From: Hypomyces perniciosus
Lineage: Eukaryota; Ascomycota; Sordariomycetes; Hypocreales; Hypocreaceae
Assembly (NCBI GenBank): GCA_008477525.1
Contig: SPDT01000005.1
Span: forward strand, 2,108,001-2,172,000
Reading direction: 5' to 3'
DNA length: 64,000 nucleotides
Under the pieces are notes generated by a model. That model ran no database searches and was not told where the DNA came from. It saw only the letters and a program-made list of their open reading frames with translations. Shown piece after piece: positions 21,975 through 37,391 of this stretch (position 1 is its first letter; the number at the start of each line of letters is the position of its first letter). Position numbers and translations under genes: made by a program.

Positions 21975-24010
21975 TCATGAACTAGACTGCTTGAGCATAT
22001 GCGTCGGCGCATTATAACTCAAATAATCAACATGCACAAATGCCCTGTCTACAATGGGCACAGACTCGAGGAAGTACGTCAACACCTCACTAAGATCATG
22101 GCTATCTTTGAGGGGCGTAATGGCAGAGAGAACGATGTCGACTTCGACGAAGAGCCTGTCGCCGGCGTGGTAGGCGCGCAGGTTTTGGATCTGTCGGATG
22201 GCGGTGGCGAAGCGCATAGTGAGATACAGGAGGAGATTCCGCTCGTCAGGTTGGGCGGAGAAGCCGGTGAGATTGCGAATGTGCTGGGCAGAAGTGCGGC
22301 TCCACATCCAGATGACGAAGAGGGAGAGGATGAGACCGCCAGAGGCGTCGAGCCACCAGATTTTACCGTAGAAGCCAACTGTTTGGGGTGTTAGTCACAA
22401 AGGGGGTTTGGTAAGTGACAATAGGAAGGGTTTTTTTTTTTTTACCAATGGGAAATAAGATCGATCCGATGTTGAAGACGACGTCTGTTATGGCGTCGTC
22501 GGCTCTGTTAAAAGGGGGTGAGGTTGTGAGATTTGTATCTCCGAGACAGAAGCGTTTTCGGGGCTAGTACTTACAATGCTCGAACGCTAGAATTCTTGAC
22601 TAGACGACACCAGAGCCAACATGCGCCCTTGATGACGATAGTGCTGACCATGATGACGATAGCTAGCGTGCCAAGTTCAAGGATCTCATGTTCTGTGCCT
22701 GCCAAGCGCTGAATACACTGCAGGCTCACTTGGCAGAATGAGGTTACCATGATGACGGAGAAGACGAGCACCCCGAGAGGCTCCAAACTGGTTGTGGGTT
22801 CAGTTTCTCGTCCAGATATATGTAATAGGTTAAGTAAAGGGGCTGGAGCGATTTCGTGCTTACCGCGATCGACCGATAGGGTAGTTGTGTTGGTCTCGCT
22901 GACTGGCTGAGATGAGACGTGTGGTGGTCCAGACAATAGCGGTACTGAGGAAATCCAGGGTAGCATCGACAAGACTGGCAAGGACGGACATGGACGGGAC
23001 GGAAATGATGACTGCGATTTTACCGGCGAGGAGAACAACATTGGCGATGAGATTGACCCAGATAGCCAAGGTCACAATGGGGTCATCGCTATCCAGCTCA
23101 GCATCCTCAATCCAGGGGAGATGCGGTTGCGGTCCTCCATCTTCCTTGGGTTGGGCATCCGGACGAGGTGAGGGTGGAACGTCATCCTCGTCAAGATGTT
23201 GAAGTAAGGGGAGGTTCTCCGAGGAGCGAAAGATGTCCTTTGGGGTGCGTTTCTGGGGGATAGATGCCCGGGTAGTGGGAGAGGTGCTGGTACCGTTCAT
23301 AACGGAACCGTATGAGCCCCCAGTGCCGGCTTGGTTGATGGGGGATTGGGACTGATAGGATTGAGGGCCTTCTTCGGTGATTGTGTCGGGGACGTCAATG
23401 GGCCGGAAGGCAGATGCCTCCAACTCATTGGCGTACTCGTTGAGCAGATCGTGAGGAATTGACGAGTCTAGAAGACAGTCGATATACATGTATTGCTGGA
23501 TGAGGTGGTTGGTCCGCTCGTAGTATTCCCGTCTGTGTAAGGAAGAAGGGTAGGATTGCCAGTCAGCGTCGTTAATCTGCGTGCAATTGGCTGCGTCACC
23601 AAGGCACAGGGGAGTTTTGGTCAGTCTCACATGGGCTTCTTCATGGCCTTGAGCTGATCCTTTGTTTTCCAGTATCGCTCCCAGCGATACCGCGGATTGC
23701 TCCTCCCGATGAGCTTCATGCTTCGCGCAAGCGGTCCTCCAAGAATCTGACTCAGGCGCGCCTCGTCGCGGAGCAGCCTCTCGATGTCTTCGTCATCGGA
23801 GCGCATCCACGAGCCGCGCGCCGAGCCGTTTTCTTCATCGTCAGGATGGAAATGCCGCGATGCCGTAGGCGGCGGCCACGAACCGACATGAAAACTCTGT
23901 TGGGAGCGGCTTCTGATGAGTGAGGTCAGGGTGCTGGTTCTGGTGTGTAAGTGGTTTTCTTCGCGGAGCGACGGCTTGCGAAGAATTGGACGGCCACCCG
24001 GAGAACTCAT
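21975..24010 (-). CDS. Cation diffusion facilitator (Mn-type CDF) transporter, 574 aa, five exons
   Basis: Exons are 24010-23631, 23532-22864, 22787-22575, 22504-22446 and 22378-21975. The introns are 98, 76, 70 and 67 bp, all phases close, and the total is 575 codons. A long disordered cytosolic N-terminus (MSSPGGRPILRKPSLREEN) precedes the membrane region (VTLAIWVNLIANVVLLAGKI). The metal site in TM2 is DATLD and in TM5 is DAITD, that is DxxxD in both. In this family that favours manganese (or iron) over zinc, which uses HxxxD. The C-terminal cytosolic domain includes AGDRLFVEVDIVLSAITPL. By analogy it moves Mn2+ out of the cytosol into vacuole, Golgi or ER. It is convergent with STT4, with 237 bp between stops. 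An A-rich run after the fourth donor makes that intron slightly unusual. Confidence 0.9.
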
Positions 24011-27000
24011 TTTGCTCGACTCGAGATGGAAACCTGAATGATTGGCTGAATGGAGGAGAGATCGAGGGAATTCCAGTAGCAGTTGGTTGTCGTCGCCAAG
24101 GTCTACTCCGTACTTGGCTCCTAGATCGCTAGTGGCTCTTGGTGACGTAGTTAGTAGCAGTAGTTTTCACCCTCTTGGCCCGGGCCGAACAAGAGATTGA
24201 TATGATCGATAGCGCAAGGGAGGCATTCACAGAGGGCTGACATTATTAACCTGTACTAGTATTTGCTAACTGCCAGCCTCATGGACCTTGAACTACCGAG
24301 GAGCACTACTACTCCGTACATGGCGGATTGAGAGGCCATGCCGTTCAATAGTTTTCCGTGACTACCTGTACGAAGTAATAGTGGTGATGTGATAACAAGA
24401 CACGCTATTAATACTCATACTTACAAGTAGAGGTACTCCGTACTGCTATACGGAGTACTTCGCATGGGCTTCATATCTGCGACAGGGCCAAGAAAAGACG
24501 ATGGGATATGACATTTCTTTATAGCCAAGCGATTGGACTCTGCGAAGCTGCAGGGGTCTAGGAACGGGCCAAGAGAGCGCAATCGCACTTCATGAACTTT
24601 GATGCTCCAACTTTTTTTTCTTCCATGTAAAAGAAAATCTCCGTTTCGCCCCTGAAATGGACGATACGAGAGGCTGCCCAACCAGAAGCCGGAGGAGCGT
24701 CAGTGGCGCAATTAGTCCCCTAAGCGGGCTTTTATTTATTTATTTTTATACGGAGTACGGAGTAGTCTTCGTCTCTCTTAACCGATCGGACTCGGTCTCG
24801 CCCGGAGGTGGTCTTATATTTAGAGATTCACGATGCAGCATGTTGCTGGCAATCATACGAGTCTATTTTGTGACTTGATCGGTATTAGTCGGTGGTTGAC
24901 TCGGGGGCGCATGCAACCTCTCGCTACACTTTACTGAATGAGACGGCAATGCGTCATATCGGTGTGATGACGGCTGTCTTATCAAGGGGGAAGATCACAT
25001 CTCATCATTTCTTGCCCGTGCGAAGTATATGAGAGTTTACAAGTAGTATAAAAATGAGTCTGGGAGTCTTGGCTACATTAATACCACCTCACCTTCTACG
25101 GAGTACGGAGTAGCACAAGCTGAACAGTGAGGTGAGGCTGGGCATGCCGGATTAAAATTATAAGAAACGAGATCCTGGCGAATGTGCATGCAGGCGAGTT
25201 GCCTTGCACACGTGCTTCTATCCGCTGCTTTGACGCAAAATATGATGTTGTACATTCGAACGAACCCCCACCAGTTCCTGAAGCCGCGGTGCAAACAGTA
25301 TTATACGGAGTACTGACGAGGAAATGGTACCTATGCTGATATGGAAGCCTAGGTACGAGCTACATAGTATCTGTGGTATCTTCGAAATACAGTGGAAGGA
25401 CCGCCTACATGCATGTGCCTAAGTTGCTCCTTCCTGTGATACCCATGGTCCTGATGTACGTACGAAGTACTCCGTCCTTATACGAAGTGCGGAATACTGT
25501 ACGAAGTACTCTTTTCTTCTCCGACGTTTGCTTCCATTTTATCCATCACCCTTCTCAACACCATCCCTCTGCTGCATCCATCTATCTGGCTTCTTTCTTC
25601 ACAACGTCCCATAACGCCACCCCGATGAAACCTCGCAGCAGAACTCGCCATAACCTGGCAGGCTGGGAAATCAACTTCATCATACTGTTGTCATTGCTTG
25701 GCGTGCGCACAAAGTAAGGACTCTGCTTCGGATCGTATCACTTGAGCCAACGTCCATGCTTTGGTCGCCGATCATCTCAGCTCCAGAGGTTCGTCCTAGC
25801 CTCTCCAGCAGACCCATTTATAGTGGCTCCAGGCTTGATGTCGTACAGTGCTCGGTGAGCACTGAAAGCTCTGGTCAAGACCATTGCAACGGAGGAGGAG
25901 ATGCGGAGGTGGAGTTTCGGCCATTAAAAAAAGTCTGCACACGATGCCTGGCAGAAAGCTTGTTGACGCCGATCACATCGCGAAGTCCTGGCGATCCCGC
26001 ATGTTCCTGGCCAAGTCCTTCACCCGACTCTCTGCCCATCTGTGCCCTCCCTGGAGATCAGTAACGCCGGTTGCCGATTGCTTCTTCATCGGGCAATGCA
26101 GTGGGGGGGACTCAAAGTCTCATACGACCATGCATTCCATTCGCTGTCAATGGAACGCTTGGCACCGGACCGTCACCGACGTCTGTGTCCTCGTCCTCGG
26201 GCCTTTGTCAGAATTCAGGACTGCGTGTTTCCTCTTGTGGCTCCTTGTGCATTACTCGTACATACGGAGTACGGGTTACGAGTATTATTATGGTTATGTC
26301 CGTCACACACGCATAATTAATGCTACCTGGCCATTGCCGTGGGTCATCCCCACTGATGCTGATGACTGCTGCTGGTAAGCAAAGATGCTACTCCGTAGAA
26401 GAAGCAAAAGGGGAAGAACAAAAAAAAAAACCCCATCCAGCGGACCCTGTCGCGCCGAGTCGGAACCAGCGGACGCGCCGGCACAGCACACAATCCAGCT
26501 GAAAGCCAAAAAGAGACTGCAGGTCGAATCCGAGAGCTTTGCCTTCATCACCCGGCCGCGCTAGCTTGCACAGTGGCGGCCACGTACCCCTGGGGCTTTG
26601 GATTGAGTGACGGGTTTATTTATTTATTTTTATTTATTTAGCAGCACCATTCATAAGGCCAGCCTCTTGGGAGGTCAATCAGTTCGGGCTGCAGGTGCAC
26701 GTTTCGTGGCTGATTGGGTGTCCATGCCTTGTGCCTGGGCCAAGGGCCGAGAACACATGAAAATGATACAGGTACAGAATGGCATATCTCGCTCTGGTTT
26801 CCTCGCGTTCCAGTCATGATGGGTCGCAACTGAGATGATCAACAAATCGTCGGCTGTTGCCAATGTCAGCGGCGGCACTTTTTGTCTGTTGTCCCGTCCA
26901 CGGTCCGCTCCGTATCGTTTTTTGCCTACTCAGTGACGGGCAGCCAGCCCCCTGACGCCATCACCGACAGACAGACAGACTCCGGCGCCTATTATGTATG

Positions 27001-27326
27001 TACGAAGTATCCATACGTCGTGTTCCCATTCATATATCACTTCCATTCCATACATACATAACAATGCCGGGCCGCTCGTTTGGGCAGAGATTTGCTAGTG
27101 TGCGGCAATGCAAGTCTTGCATGTGCAAAACAGCATCATCAGCCAGTCCAGCCCTCTCGGCTACGAGCCATCATCGCCTAGATGTTGCAAAACAACCTAT
27201 GAGGCTATTCCGTGTGCTCCACTATGATAACCGCCGACTGAGGAGGCCCCAACCCGAACCCCAACCTCCTTGGCTCGTTGCCGCCTATGAGAAAAATACA
27301 CTCCTGGTACCTAAATAGCGCTGTGC
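24011..27326. other. Large intergenic region rich in TACGGAGTA words
   Basis: No gene is supported over 3.3 kb. Eleven copies of TACGGAGTA or its complement lie between 24104 and 26397, two of them forming the palindrome at 24433-24458. Related TACGAAGTAC words are at about 24370, 25471, 25500 and 27000. TTTATTTATTTATTTT runs occur near 24730 and 26617. The open frames in this stretch are short, overlap in several frames and mostly lack an ATG. Confidence 0.5.
24433..24458. repeat. Perfect inverted pair of the dispersed 9-mer
   Basis: GTACTCCGTA and TACGGAGTAC form exact 10-bp arms around a 6-nt spacer. It is the clearest back-to-back arrangement of the dispersed word in the window, apart from the one at the right edge. 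Confidence 0.85.
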
Positions 27327-28869
<1,543 letters not shown>

Positions 28870-31703
28870 ATGCCTAGATTCTCAGTCGCATTCGCCAAGC
28901 GGAAGTCCACCGCGGATGATTCGGAAAATGTCGATGTAACACCTCCAGGGCAATCATCGTTTCGGGTATTGGAGCGGAACGACTTCGCGGTCAACAAGTC
29001 ATTCGACGGGGGCGCAAGAATGACTAGAGCCTCGGGCGCTCTGCTCCCCAAACCCGATTTTCATATGGAGGACAACATGTTTGCAGACTTGAAGAGTAGT
29101 AATCGGTGAGTCTCATCGCTCCGTGGTACCGGAGGCCAGGTCTCATGCCAAAGCCGTGTGACTTCGGCCTGGGGTTTACCGCCGTTTTTCATTTCCGTAT
29201 CACCTCTTTTTCGTTATACTGATTCGGTGCCAGCGGAAGTGGCCTTTCCAACACCACACATGCTACATCAACCGATAACTCCTCGCGTCACAGCAATGCT
29301 TCGACGGCTCCATCATCCGCAGATTTTAGTGGGGGGAACGCTATTCAAGACGAAAATCGAAATGTACACAAGAACCCCCAGCCTGATGCGCCAGGTCGAG
29401 GGCCTTCCAATAAGTCTATTGGGTCCAAGTTCCTGGACAGAGCCGGTCGCACGTTCTCGTTTGGCGGTCAAAAGAAGCACACCATCCCTCCGCCAAGAGA
29501 CGATGAGGTGCCGGATATGCCCCCAGTTTTGATTATCAAGGCCGAGCCGGCACAAGAAAGGCCCAGAGGCATGACCGCTTCAACGTCTAGCACCGAGACT
29601 CCTCCAAAGATGGAATCGGACAGTGCACTCGACTTGGGTGGTGACTTTGGATCCATGTTCAAGGGCTTTGACAAAAGGGCAAGCATGGCAACGCTGAAGA
29701 ACGATGATATGGCGTCTCCCAGGATGTTGACAGGCAACCGACAAGGCCCGCCGCCCATACCACTCAGTCCGGATACAACAACACAGGCCGAACCACTGCT
29801 CAGCTCATGGAGCACACCCAAGTCTAGCGCTGACCCTTACGGGTCGAGCGCCAGCTCACCCACCTATGATAGTCCCCCACCACCAGTTCCACCTCACCAG
29901 ACTCCTTCCAAGTTCAAATCTTCGACAGATCCGTCGGAACCTAAGCAAGACGAAGATGAGGGTTCGAGGCTGTTACAGGAAACATACTCTGCCATCAAGC
30001 TCTTCTCGGCTTCTGATGACTACTCCAACAACTCGCAGCCTGGGCGATATAGACGGGAGGAGGACAGCTTCACTGTGATTCCGAGAAGACAACAGGCATC
30101 AACTTTAAACAATATCAAAGACGACGAGGACAATCTATTTGAAGGCAAGATGTCTCGAATTGCGAGACCTACTCATCGATATGTCACCCCACAGACAGCA
30201 CCTCCTCGGAACAAGGTTATGACACCCGCCGAGTTTGAGAAATATCGAGAGGATAAAATACGCCAAACCACGACTGACAAGACAAATAAAGCGGTGGCTA
30301 AAGACGATGACGATGACGAGGAAATCAATTATGATGACGATGAGGATGAGAATGAGAAGTCCAAGCAGCAGACGAAGCAGAGACGGAAGCAGGAGGCTCA
30401 CATGGCCGTCTATAGGCAACAAATGATGAAGGTTACGGGAGAAACCCTCAGTCCATCATTGCCTTCGAGTCGACCGGGTCTTGCCTCATCCATGAGTGCA
30501 CCGCAACTCGGTCATTTGAAGGCACCTTCGCCTAATTTACCATCGGGTGATGAGGATGATGATGAGGAAGTTCCGCTTGCCATTCTCCAGGCCCATGGAT
30601 TTCCCAGCAAAAACCGGCCGCCCACTCGGCTTAGCACCATGGGTTCCAACCCCAACATACGAGCTTCTGCGATGCTGCAAGCTCGTCCGCCATCCTCAGT
30701 CATGGGGGACTCTGCTGCTTCTCGACGACACTCTACTCTACCGGCATTCGCACGTAACTTACCTCAAGACCCTTTCATTGGTGCTAGCATTGCCAAACCC
30801 GCTCTAAGGGAGTCACTTGCCTTTAGTGACGCTATGCTGGGCCCCAAGCCTCCATCACCGCTGCCTCCCGGTGGTCTTGTTGGCGTGATTGCAAGCGAGG
30901 AACGATCGAGGGCCATGCGACGTGGAAGCCCTAGTGTGGATACCTCGAGACTCATGGGTGGTGGCTTCAATGGCGCCCATGGCCCTGGAATGGATCATCT
31001 TTCTGGAATTCCACCCCAGATGATGTACAACCAAGGCCAAATGGGAGGTGGCATGCCCGGAATGTCTCCCATGATGCATCAGATGCCACAGCCGATGCTG
31101 ACTGTTGGCGATCAGGCTCAGCTTCAAATGACTCAGCAGATGTCGCAGTTTATGCAGATGCAGATGCAGTTCATGCAAATGATGGCCGCGAACCAAAACG
31201 GTGGTATGGTCCAGCAGCAACCGTATGGTGGGCTTTCAGGCAACAACTCCATGGTTGACCTCTCTTCCCGACACTCCATGATGGGCGAGCCTATTAGGGA
31301 GCCTCGCCGTGGGGATTACGGCATGCGAACTATGAGCATGGTCCAACCCAGCTCCGCACCAATGATGCATCCAGGCTATGCTGGATCTGTCCGATCCTCC
31401 ATACACGGGTACACACCCTCCATCGCACCATCTGAGCGAAGCAACATCGGCCTCCCTAATCGCTATAGGCCCGTATCCCAAGCTGCGGCAGCCACACCTA
31501 GCCATCACTTGCGATCGGGTTCTCTGTCAGGAGCCCTCTCCTCACTGGGTGACAACAAGGGCAAGAGCACGATGAAGGTTGTGAACAAGTCAGCCTCGGC
31601 TTCCGATGATGACGATGAGGAGGGCTGGGAGGCCATGAAGACGAAGAGAGAAAAGAAAAAGTCGCTGTGGAAAAGCAAACGGGGACTAAGCTCGGTGATT
31701 TAA
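28870..31703 (+). CDS. Large disordered protein of unknown function, 901 aa, two exons
   Basis: Exons are 28870-29105 and 29234-31703. The 128-bp intron has gtgagt and tgccag ends, the phases close, and 2,706 nt gives 902 codons. The start is MPRFSVAFAKRKSTADDSEN, and short conserved-looking blocks follow (FLDRAGRTFSFGGQKK). Most of the chain is Ser/Pro-rich. An acidic run (DDDDDEEINYDDDEDENEK) precedes a basic Lys/Gln stretch at about 380-400. A Met/Gln/Gly-rich segment follows (for example MQMQMQFMQMMAANQNG). The C-terminus is DDDDEEGWEAMKTKREKKK followed by SLWKSKRGLSSVI. No enzyme motif, signal peptide or membrane segment is visible. It resembles uncharacterised proteins conserved across filamentous ascomycetes, but I cannot assign a role. 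The charged, low-complexity make-up suggests a scaffold or cortical/RNP protein; this is inference only. Confidence 0.85.
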
Positions 31704-32265
31704 GAGGGCGATATCACGTCATTTATCTCTTTCTCATTTATCTTCATCGTGGGCTGGTGTTTGTGCGAGTGAGAGCGAGTGTGAGCGGTGGTTTTACGAG
31801 TGTGTGTGCCCTTGTGGTGGGCACAAGGGCGATAATTGGGATTTGAAGCTCCTTTATGCATGCTTGGATATCTTTTGGCGGTATGCGTGCGCCAGACAGA
31901 CAAAAAATAATCATTCCCAGGCTAGAGATACTTCGGCGCTGTGGGCGTCAGCGTGGTGGGAACATTGGTTCAGACGACTTCGCGTCACGCATGATAGACA
32001 TGGCTCTACGCCGTAATTGATGTAATTTTGATGGTGTACTCTGTTCTTTGGAAATGCCATGGCCAAGATAAACACAAGGATGCGTGATTCCGGCTTATCC
32101 GGTTGGAATAGCCAATGTTGCGTTTGCATTCGTTGCCCAAGGATCTATGTGATATTACTCGTATAGCCAAGCTAGCTAGCCTACATTGTCAAACCGATTC
32201 AACGCCCATCTCTTGTTATTTTTTACATCTTTTGCTCTTTTTTTTCTCTTTGCAATTGAATAAAA
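31704..32265. other. Convergent 3' region
   Basis: 562 bp between two stop codons. It holds the 3' UTRs, with T-rich runs near 32215-32250 on the RIB4 side. Nothing else is seen. Confidence 0.5.
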
Positions 32266-32938
<673 letters not shown>

Positions 32939-33705
32939 GGTGATGGCTATGAGTGAGGAAGTGTGGTAGCTATGGGTTGATGTGCTGAGCAGGCGAAATA
33001 GAGAGCTGTTGGTGGATAGTGAAGCAATATGTAGACGGTTGCGGGGCAGAGATTCGGAGCAGCGGGGTGTTGTAGTAGTTGTACTACTAGTAGTAGTACC
33101 AAGCGGGTGACAATAAAAGAGGGACTGCAAGACATCGACATCACCACAGCCAACTAATAATTGCCACGAATTATTAATACTCTAATTGCCATGGATAGCC
33201 CTCTTTATCTAGATCAATAACTACCATCTACGAAGTGGCAGTTTTTTATAATGCTATAATACAATATCAACCGTTCTGAACACTCCACCAGTTAGCTGCC
33301 TATTAAGGTATCCATCTATATCTTTGTTGTTCTTGTTTTATTGTCACTAGGAGTGCCGTTTTGGGGAAGAAACGTCATTTTTTCTACAGGGAACTGGAAG
33401 CACTGGAGTAGTATTAGGCACGATTACAAAGCAGACCTCGTCATTCCTTCCAACTGAAGATGGTGATAGCACAAGATGGTGAACAAGCCGCTCCTTCCTT
33501 GTGCTCATATGTACTTGTCAGAATGGATTTTCTTCGTGATGTCTTCGGATTCCCTGAACGTGGTCAACTTCTGCACCACTTCAGTACCACTTCAGCTGCT
33601 TCACCAGCATTCTTACACCTGAAGCTCTCCATTACTCTGAGATAACACACTCATTATTCACACATACTTGCCTTATCCCATTGAGATGCGTGTCCAAGTG
33701 TAAAA
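32939..33705. promoter_or_regulatory. Divergent upstream region of RIB4 and the MLH2-like gene
   Basis: 767 bp between two ATGs, with an AT-rich middle (about 33150-33330). A short run of TAGTAG/TACTAC at 33070-33100 can form a small hairpin (GTAGTAGTTGTACTACTAC). No clear TATA box is assigned. Confidence 0.4.
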
Positions 33706-36618
33706 ATGCCTATCTCCGCCTTGCCTCAGTCGACGGTCCGCCTCCTGGGCTCCTCCGTCACCATCACCAACCCTTGTGATCTTGTCAAGGAGCTTGTTGA
33801 CAATGCCATTGACGCCAGGGCAACGTCAATTGAAGTCACCATCTCACCAAATTCCATCGACAAGATCACTGTCAGAGATGACGGTCATGGGATCGAAGTT
33901 GAGGACTTTGACTCCCTGGGTCGGCGCACTTACACCAGCAAGATCAAGACCTTTGATGAGCTCATAGCAAGAGCCGGTGAGACTTTAGGATTTCGAGGCG
34001 AAGCACTTGCTAGCGCCAATTCCGTTGCAACCGTCATTGTCACGACGAGAACAACCAGAGACCCGGTGGCGTCTCGCTTACAGCTGAAGTTTGGTGTCGG
34101 AGGTGTAATGGGAAAACAACCCGTCTCGGCTCCGGTTGGCACGATGGTTCAAGCGACAAGACTATTCGAAAACTTGCCTGCACGGAAACAGTATACTGTG
34201 AAGAATAGCCACAGGTCCATATCGGCAATCAAGGAACTTTTGAAGACTTACGCTCTGGCACGACCCTACCTTAGGTTGTCGTTCAAGATACCAGGGGACT
34301 CGTCTCATTCGTGGTCCTATGCGCCAAATAACTCGCCAACAGTTCACGAAGCAGTTTTGCAGATCTTTGGGAAGAATTTAGCCATGAACTGCATTCAAAT
34401 ATCCCATGCTACAGAAAGCGGCCGACACATATCTCCCCAAAATGACGGCACATTACATGCGGCTGTTACACTTGATGCGTTCATTCCGAGACCGGGTTTT
34501 GATGTCCAGGCGGTTAAAGGAAAGGGCACATTCATATCTGTCGATTTCAGACCAGTTTCATCTACACGAGGGATTTCCAAGAAGATTGCCGCAATCTTCA
34601 AGTCCCATGTTTCTCGAGCCTTGAGCGCTCAAGGCTCAGCTATATCTCTAACCAGTCCTTTCATGCAGCTCAATATCCGTTGTCCACAGCACGCATATGA
34701 TCCCAACGTTTCTCCATTGAAAGATGAGGTTCTGTTTGCCGACGAAAAGCAAATTCTCGATAGTTTCGAGGCTTTGTGTCAGAAGATCTACTGGCAGACA
34801 AACGTCGCACCCGGTGGTCATGAGATGTTGAACAGTCAAGCACGAACTAGCACTACTGGCGTTATGGAACTCGGGAATGACACCCGAGATCTATCCTTTG
34901 CAACAAATCCTTTGGGGAGTGGGGAAAATGACGAGTTCTTTGGCTCTTTTTTGCTAGATGACCCAGAAGTTCTCGGCTTGCTTGACTTGCTTGACGAAGA
35001 ACCACAGCCAGACTCACTGGCTGATCCAGGCGAACCCACACTCTGCCAGCCACAGGAGCCGTTTCAAGGACCTCAGATGGTATCAGCGACGATGAGGGTA
35101 GCAAAGACAGTGAATATGTCTAGAACAGAAAGCGGAACTACGGAAAACAGCACCGTCGACGGCATTGTTGTCCAAATACCGCTGTCCCCTGAAGCGACTT
35201 CCCCACAGCCGAGACCCAAGATCCGTCCCAAAGAGAATATCGAAAGATACTTTCATCCGGAAAGCCAGGACTTCCATATCTCGGTAGATGAGACGGCAAC
35301 TTCAGGAAAGCAATCATCGACCCTCTACACGGGACCACATGACCAACCGGGTCGCTTCCCTCTGCAGCCCTTGAGTGACTCTGCACTGAATGAAATTAAT
35401 GGTCAAGTGGAATCGGGATCAGAGGCTTCAAGCGTTGAGACTGGGGTATCGCAACCTCATAATGCTTCGGGGGGGGAAGTTGATGTGGTTTTTCCAAGTC
35501 ATCCAAGAATGCTTGACAGTCAAGAGCCCGAAGGCATGATGTGGTTTCAAGGAACTCCCCCAGATAGTAGCCCGCCTTCACGTGCGATAAGACAAACCGA
35601 CTTCCGCTCTCCTCGTGCTTTGGTCGATGTCCTTGGATTGCAGACACCTCCTTCAACCGATCCCTCACGTCGTGAAAGACGCCCAAATCTCCCTTTCAGG
35701 CCTCCTCGAAGGATTAATATCCCGACTGGAGGCGCCGGACCAACACGTCAAGGAGGAAATGGAGTGCAAACTGGCATATTGAGACAGACGAGAGTTTCCT
35801 TGAGGTCAATAGCAAACGAGAGCACTGCCCGACAAGCGGAGGCTGGACCAAGCGTTGACTACGGATCGGCCACCGGAGAGGGGCTCTTCCATGATGTGTC
35901 GCCATCTCGTCAGGAGAGACGCATACATAGGCGAAATGATATCTCATCCAACGACCCTTCTGATATCTTCCGCTTTACATCCCAGGACCAGGCTCTCTCT
36001 AATGACTTTACACAGAACATTCTACCACAGCAAAGTGGCCAGCATTCTCACTTGAGACAGACACTGTTAACGGGAAGCCCCGCTCCTATCGTTCTTTCGC
36101 CTGAGAGCACTAAGGTTCTTCTATCGTCTAACGAAGATGCTCAATCAGATCACTGAAATTACACTCCTATTCCTGAGTCTTTCCCCCAAGGTTCCAACGA
36201 CCACATTCCATTGCATGAGGTGGCCAGCGCGGATGGTAAGGACCCACGTCGCTACCTCATCAAGAGACAGCGCTCACAAGCACATCATGGACGAGTCAGG
36301 GGCCTCGCCTCCCAACGGCTTCCTCTCGAGGTAATACCCAACGCTATGAAACTGCATAATATCTCCACTAAGCATACGCTTCGAGTGGCTGATATCAGGA
36401 TGTATACCCAACGCTTTGCACCATTGGAATATGATGTTGTAATAGGGAACTTGGAAGGGCCGCTGTGCTTCAGAGATATGCGAGAAGTCCGAATCGTAGA
36501 GGCACGCCTACGGACAACTGTAAATTCCTGGGTACAAAGGGGAAACACGGAGATCACGGTGGAATACACGCTACGATCGGCAGCCAAGGGAAAGGGCACT
36601 CATCAATACGAACTGTAG
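33706..36618 (+). CDS. MLH2: MutL homologue of the MLH2/PMS1-like class, interrupted by an in-frame TGA
   Basis: The GHKL ATPase core is intact: VKELVDNAIDARATSIEVTI, DDGHGIEVEDF and GETLGFRGEALASANSVATV. It is followed by the MutL S5-like domain (GKGTFISVDFRPVS, LNIRCPQHAYDPNVSPLKDE). The middle is disordered. No DQHA endonuclease motif is seen, as expected for Mlh2, a non-catalytic partner of Mlh1 in mismatch repair and gene-conversion control. A TGA at 36154-36156 ends the first frame after 816 residues. The same frame continues with coding-like text (IPLHEVASADGKDPRRYLIK, RLPLEVIPNAMKLHNI) to a stop at 36616-36618. Either a 63-bp intron (36115-36177, poor gttctt donor, ctgag acceptor, phase 0) removes the stop, giving 949 aa, or this copy carries a nonsense mutation. 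Confidence is high for the family and low for the 3' structure. Confidence 0.8.
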
Positions 36619-37391
36619 GTTCGGACAAGATGATGACACGGGGTCGAGCCACTTCCAATGACCCATCAGGGGTTACGAGACCGAGGTGAAGTCTCTTACT
36701 CGTAGTTGCTTTCACAATATGCTTTCACAATATCTGCTTCCAGAGTATTCTGAACATCAAGAGCAAAAGTAATAAAAAAACCATTGCGTACATGTTGTTG
36801 AAGGTGAAAAATGAAGAGCAAGTTTTTACTTTGCAGGGTAGTGGTTGCTTACCCGCCAGGCTAACACCGAATCAAAGCCTTTTCCATGGAACTTTCGAGT
36901 TGGCTCTTTCTACGCCGGAGAATTCGTGATTCGGCTATCCGGAGTGGATCACGATTATGCGTGCTTACTCGCAAGCCGGACTCATAGGGTACGAAGAGTA
37001 GTCCTGTTATGAAGTACTCCGTACTAGTGGCAGTAGTACTAGTAGTACGAGTAGTAGCAGTTGTTGTTGATATACGAAGCACATAGGAGCAGGGGAATAT
37101 GGAACTTGCTAGTGATTTTTTTCTCAAGGGGTTGAACGCGCGGCTTGGCATCTTACCGCGAAAGGAACTACCTGCATATTCCAAGAACTTTTTTTGTTTT
37201 GACATGAGAGAGGAGGATTGAAACACGAGCCTTGACTAGTTCGTGCAGCGAAGAAGACGTGTTGCTGCAGCAGTGACGGCGGATGCCAAGCTGGGTTGGG
37301 TGCTAATATCCAATCAAGGGCCCCTGTCAGCGCATCTGTATAGTACTAGCTAGTTCGAAGTACTCCGTACTATCTACTCCGTACTAAATTG

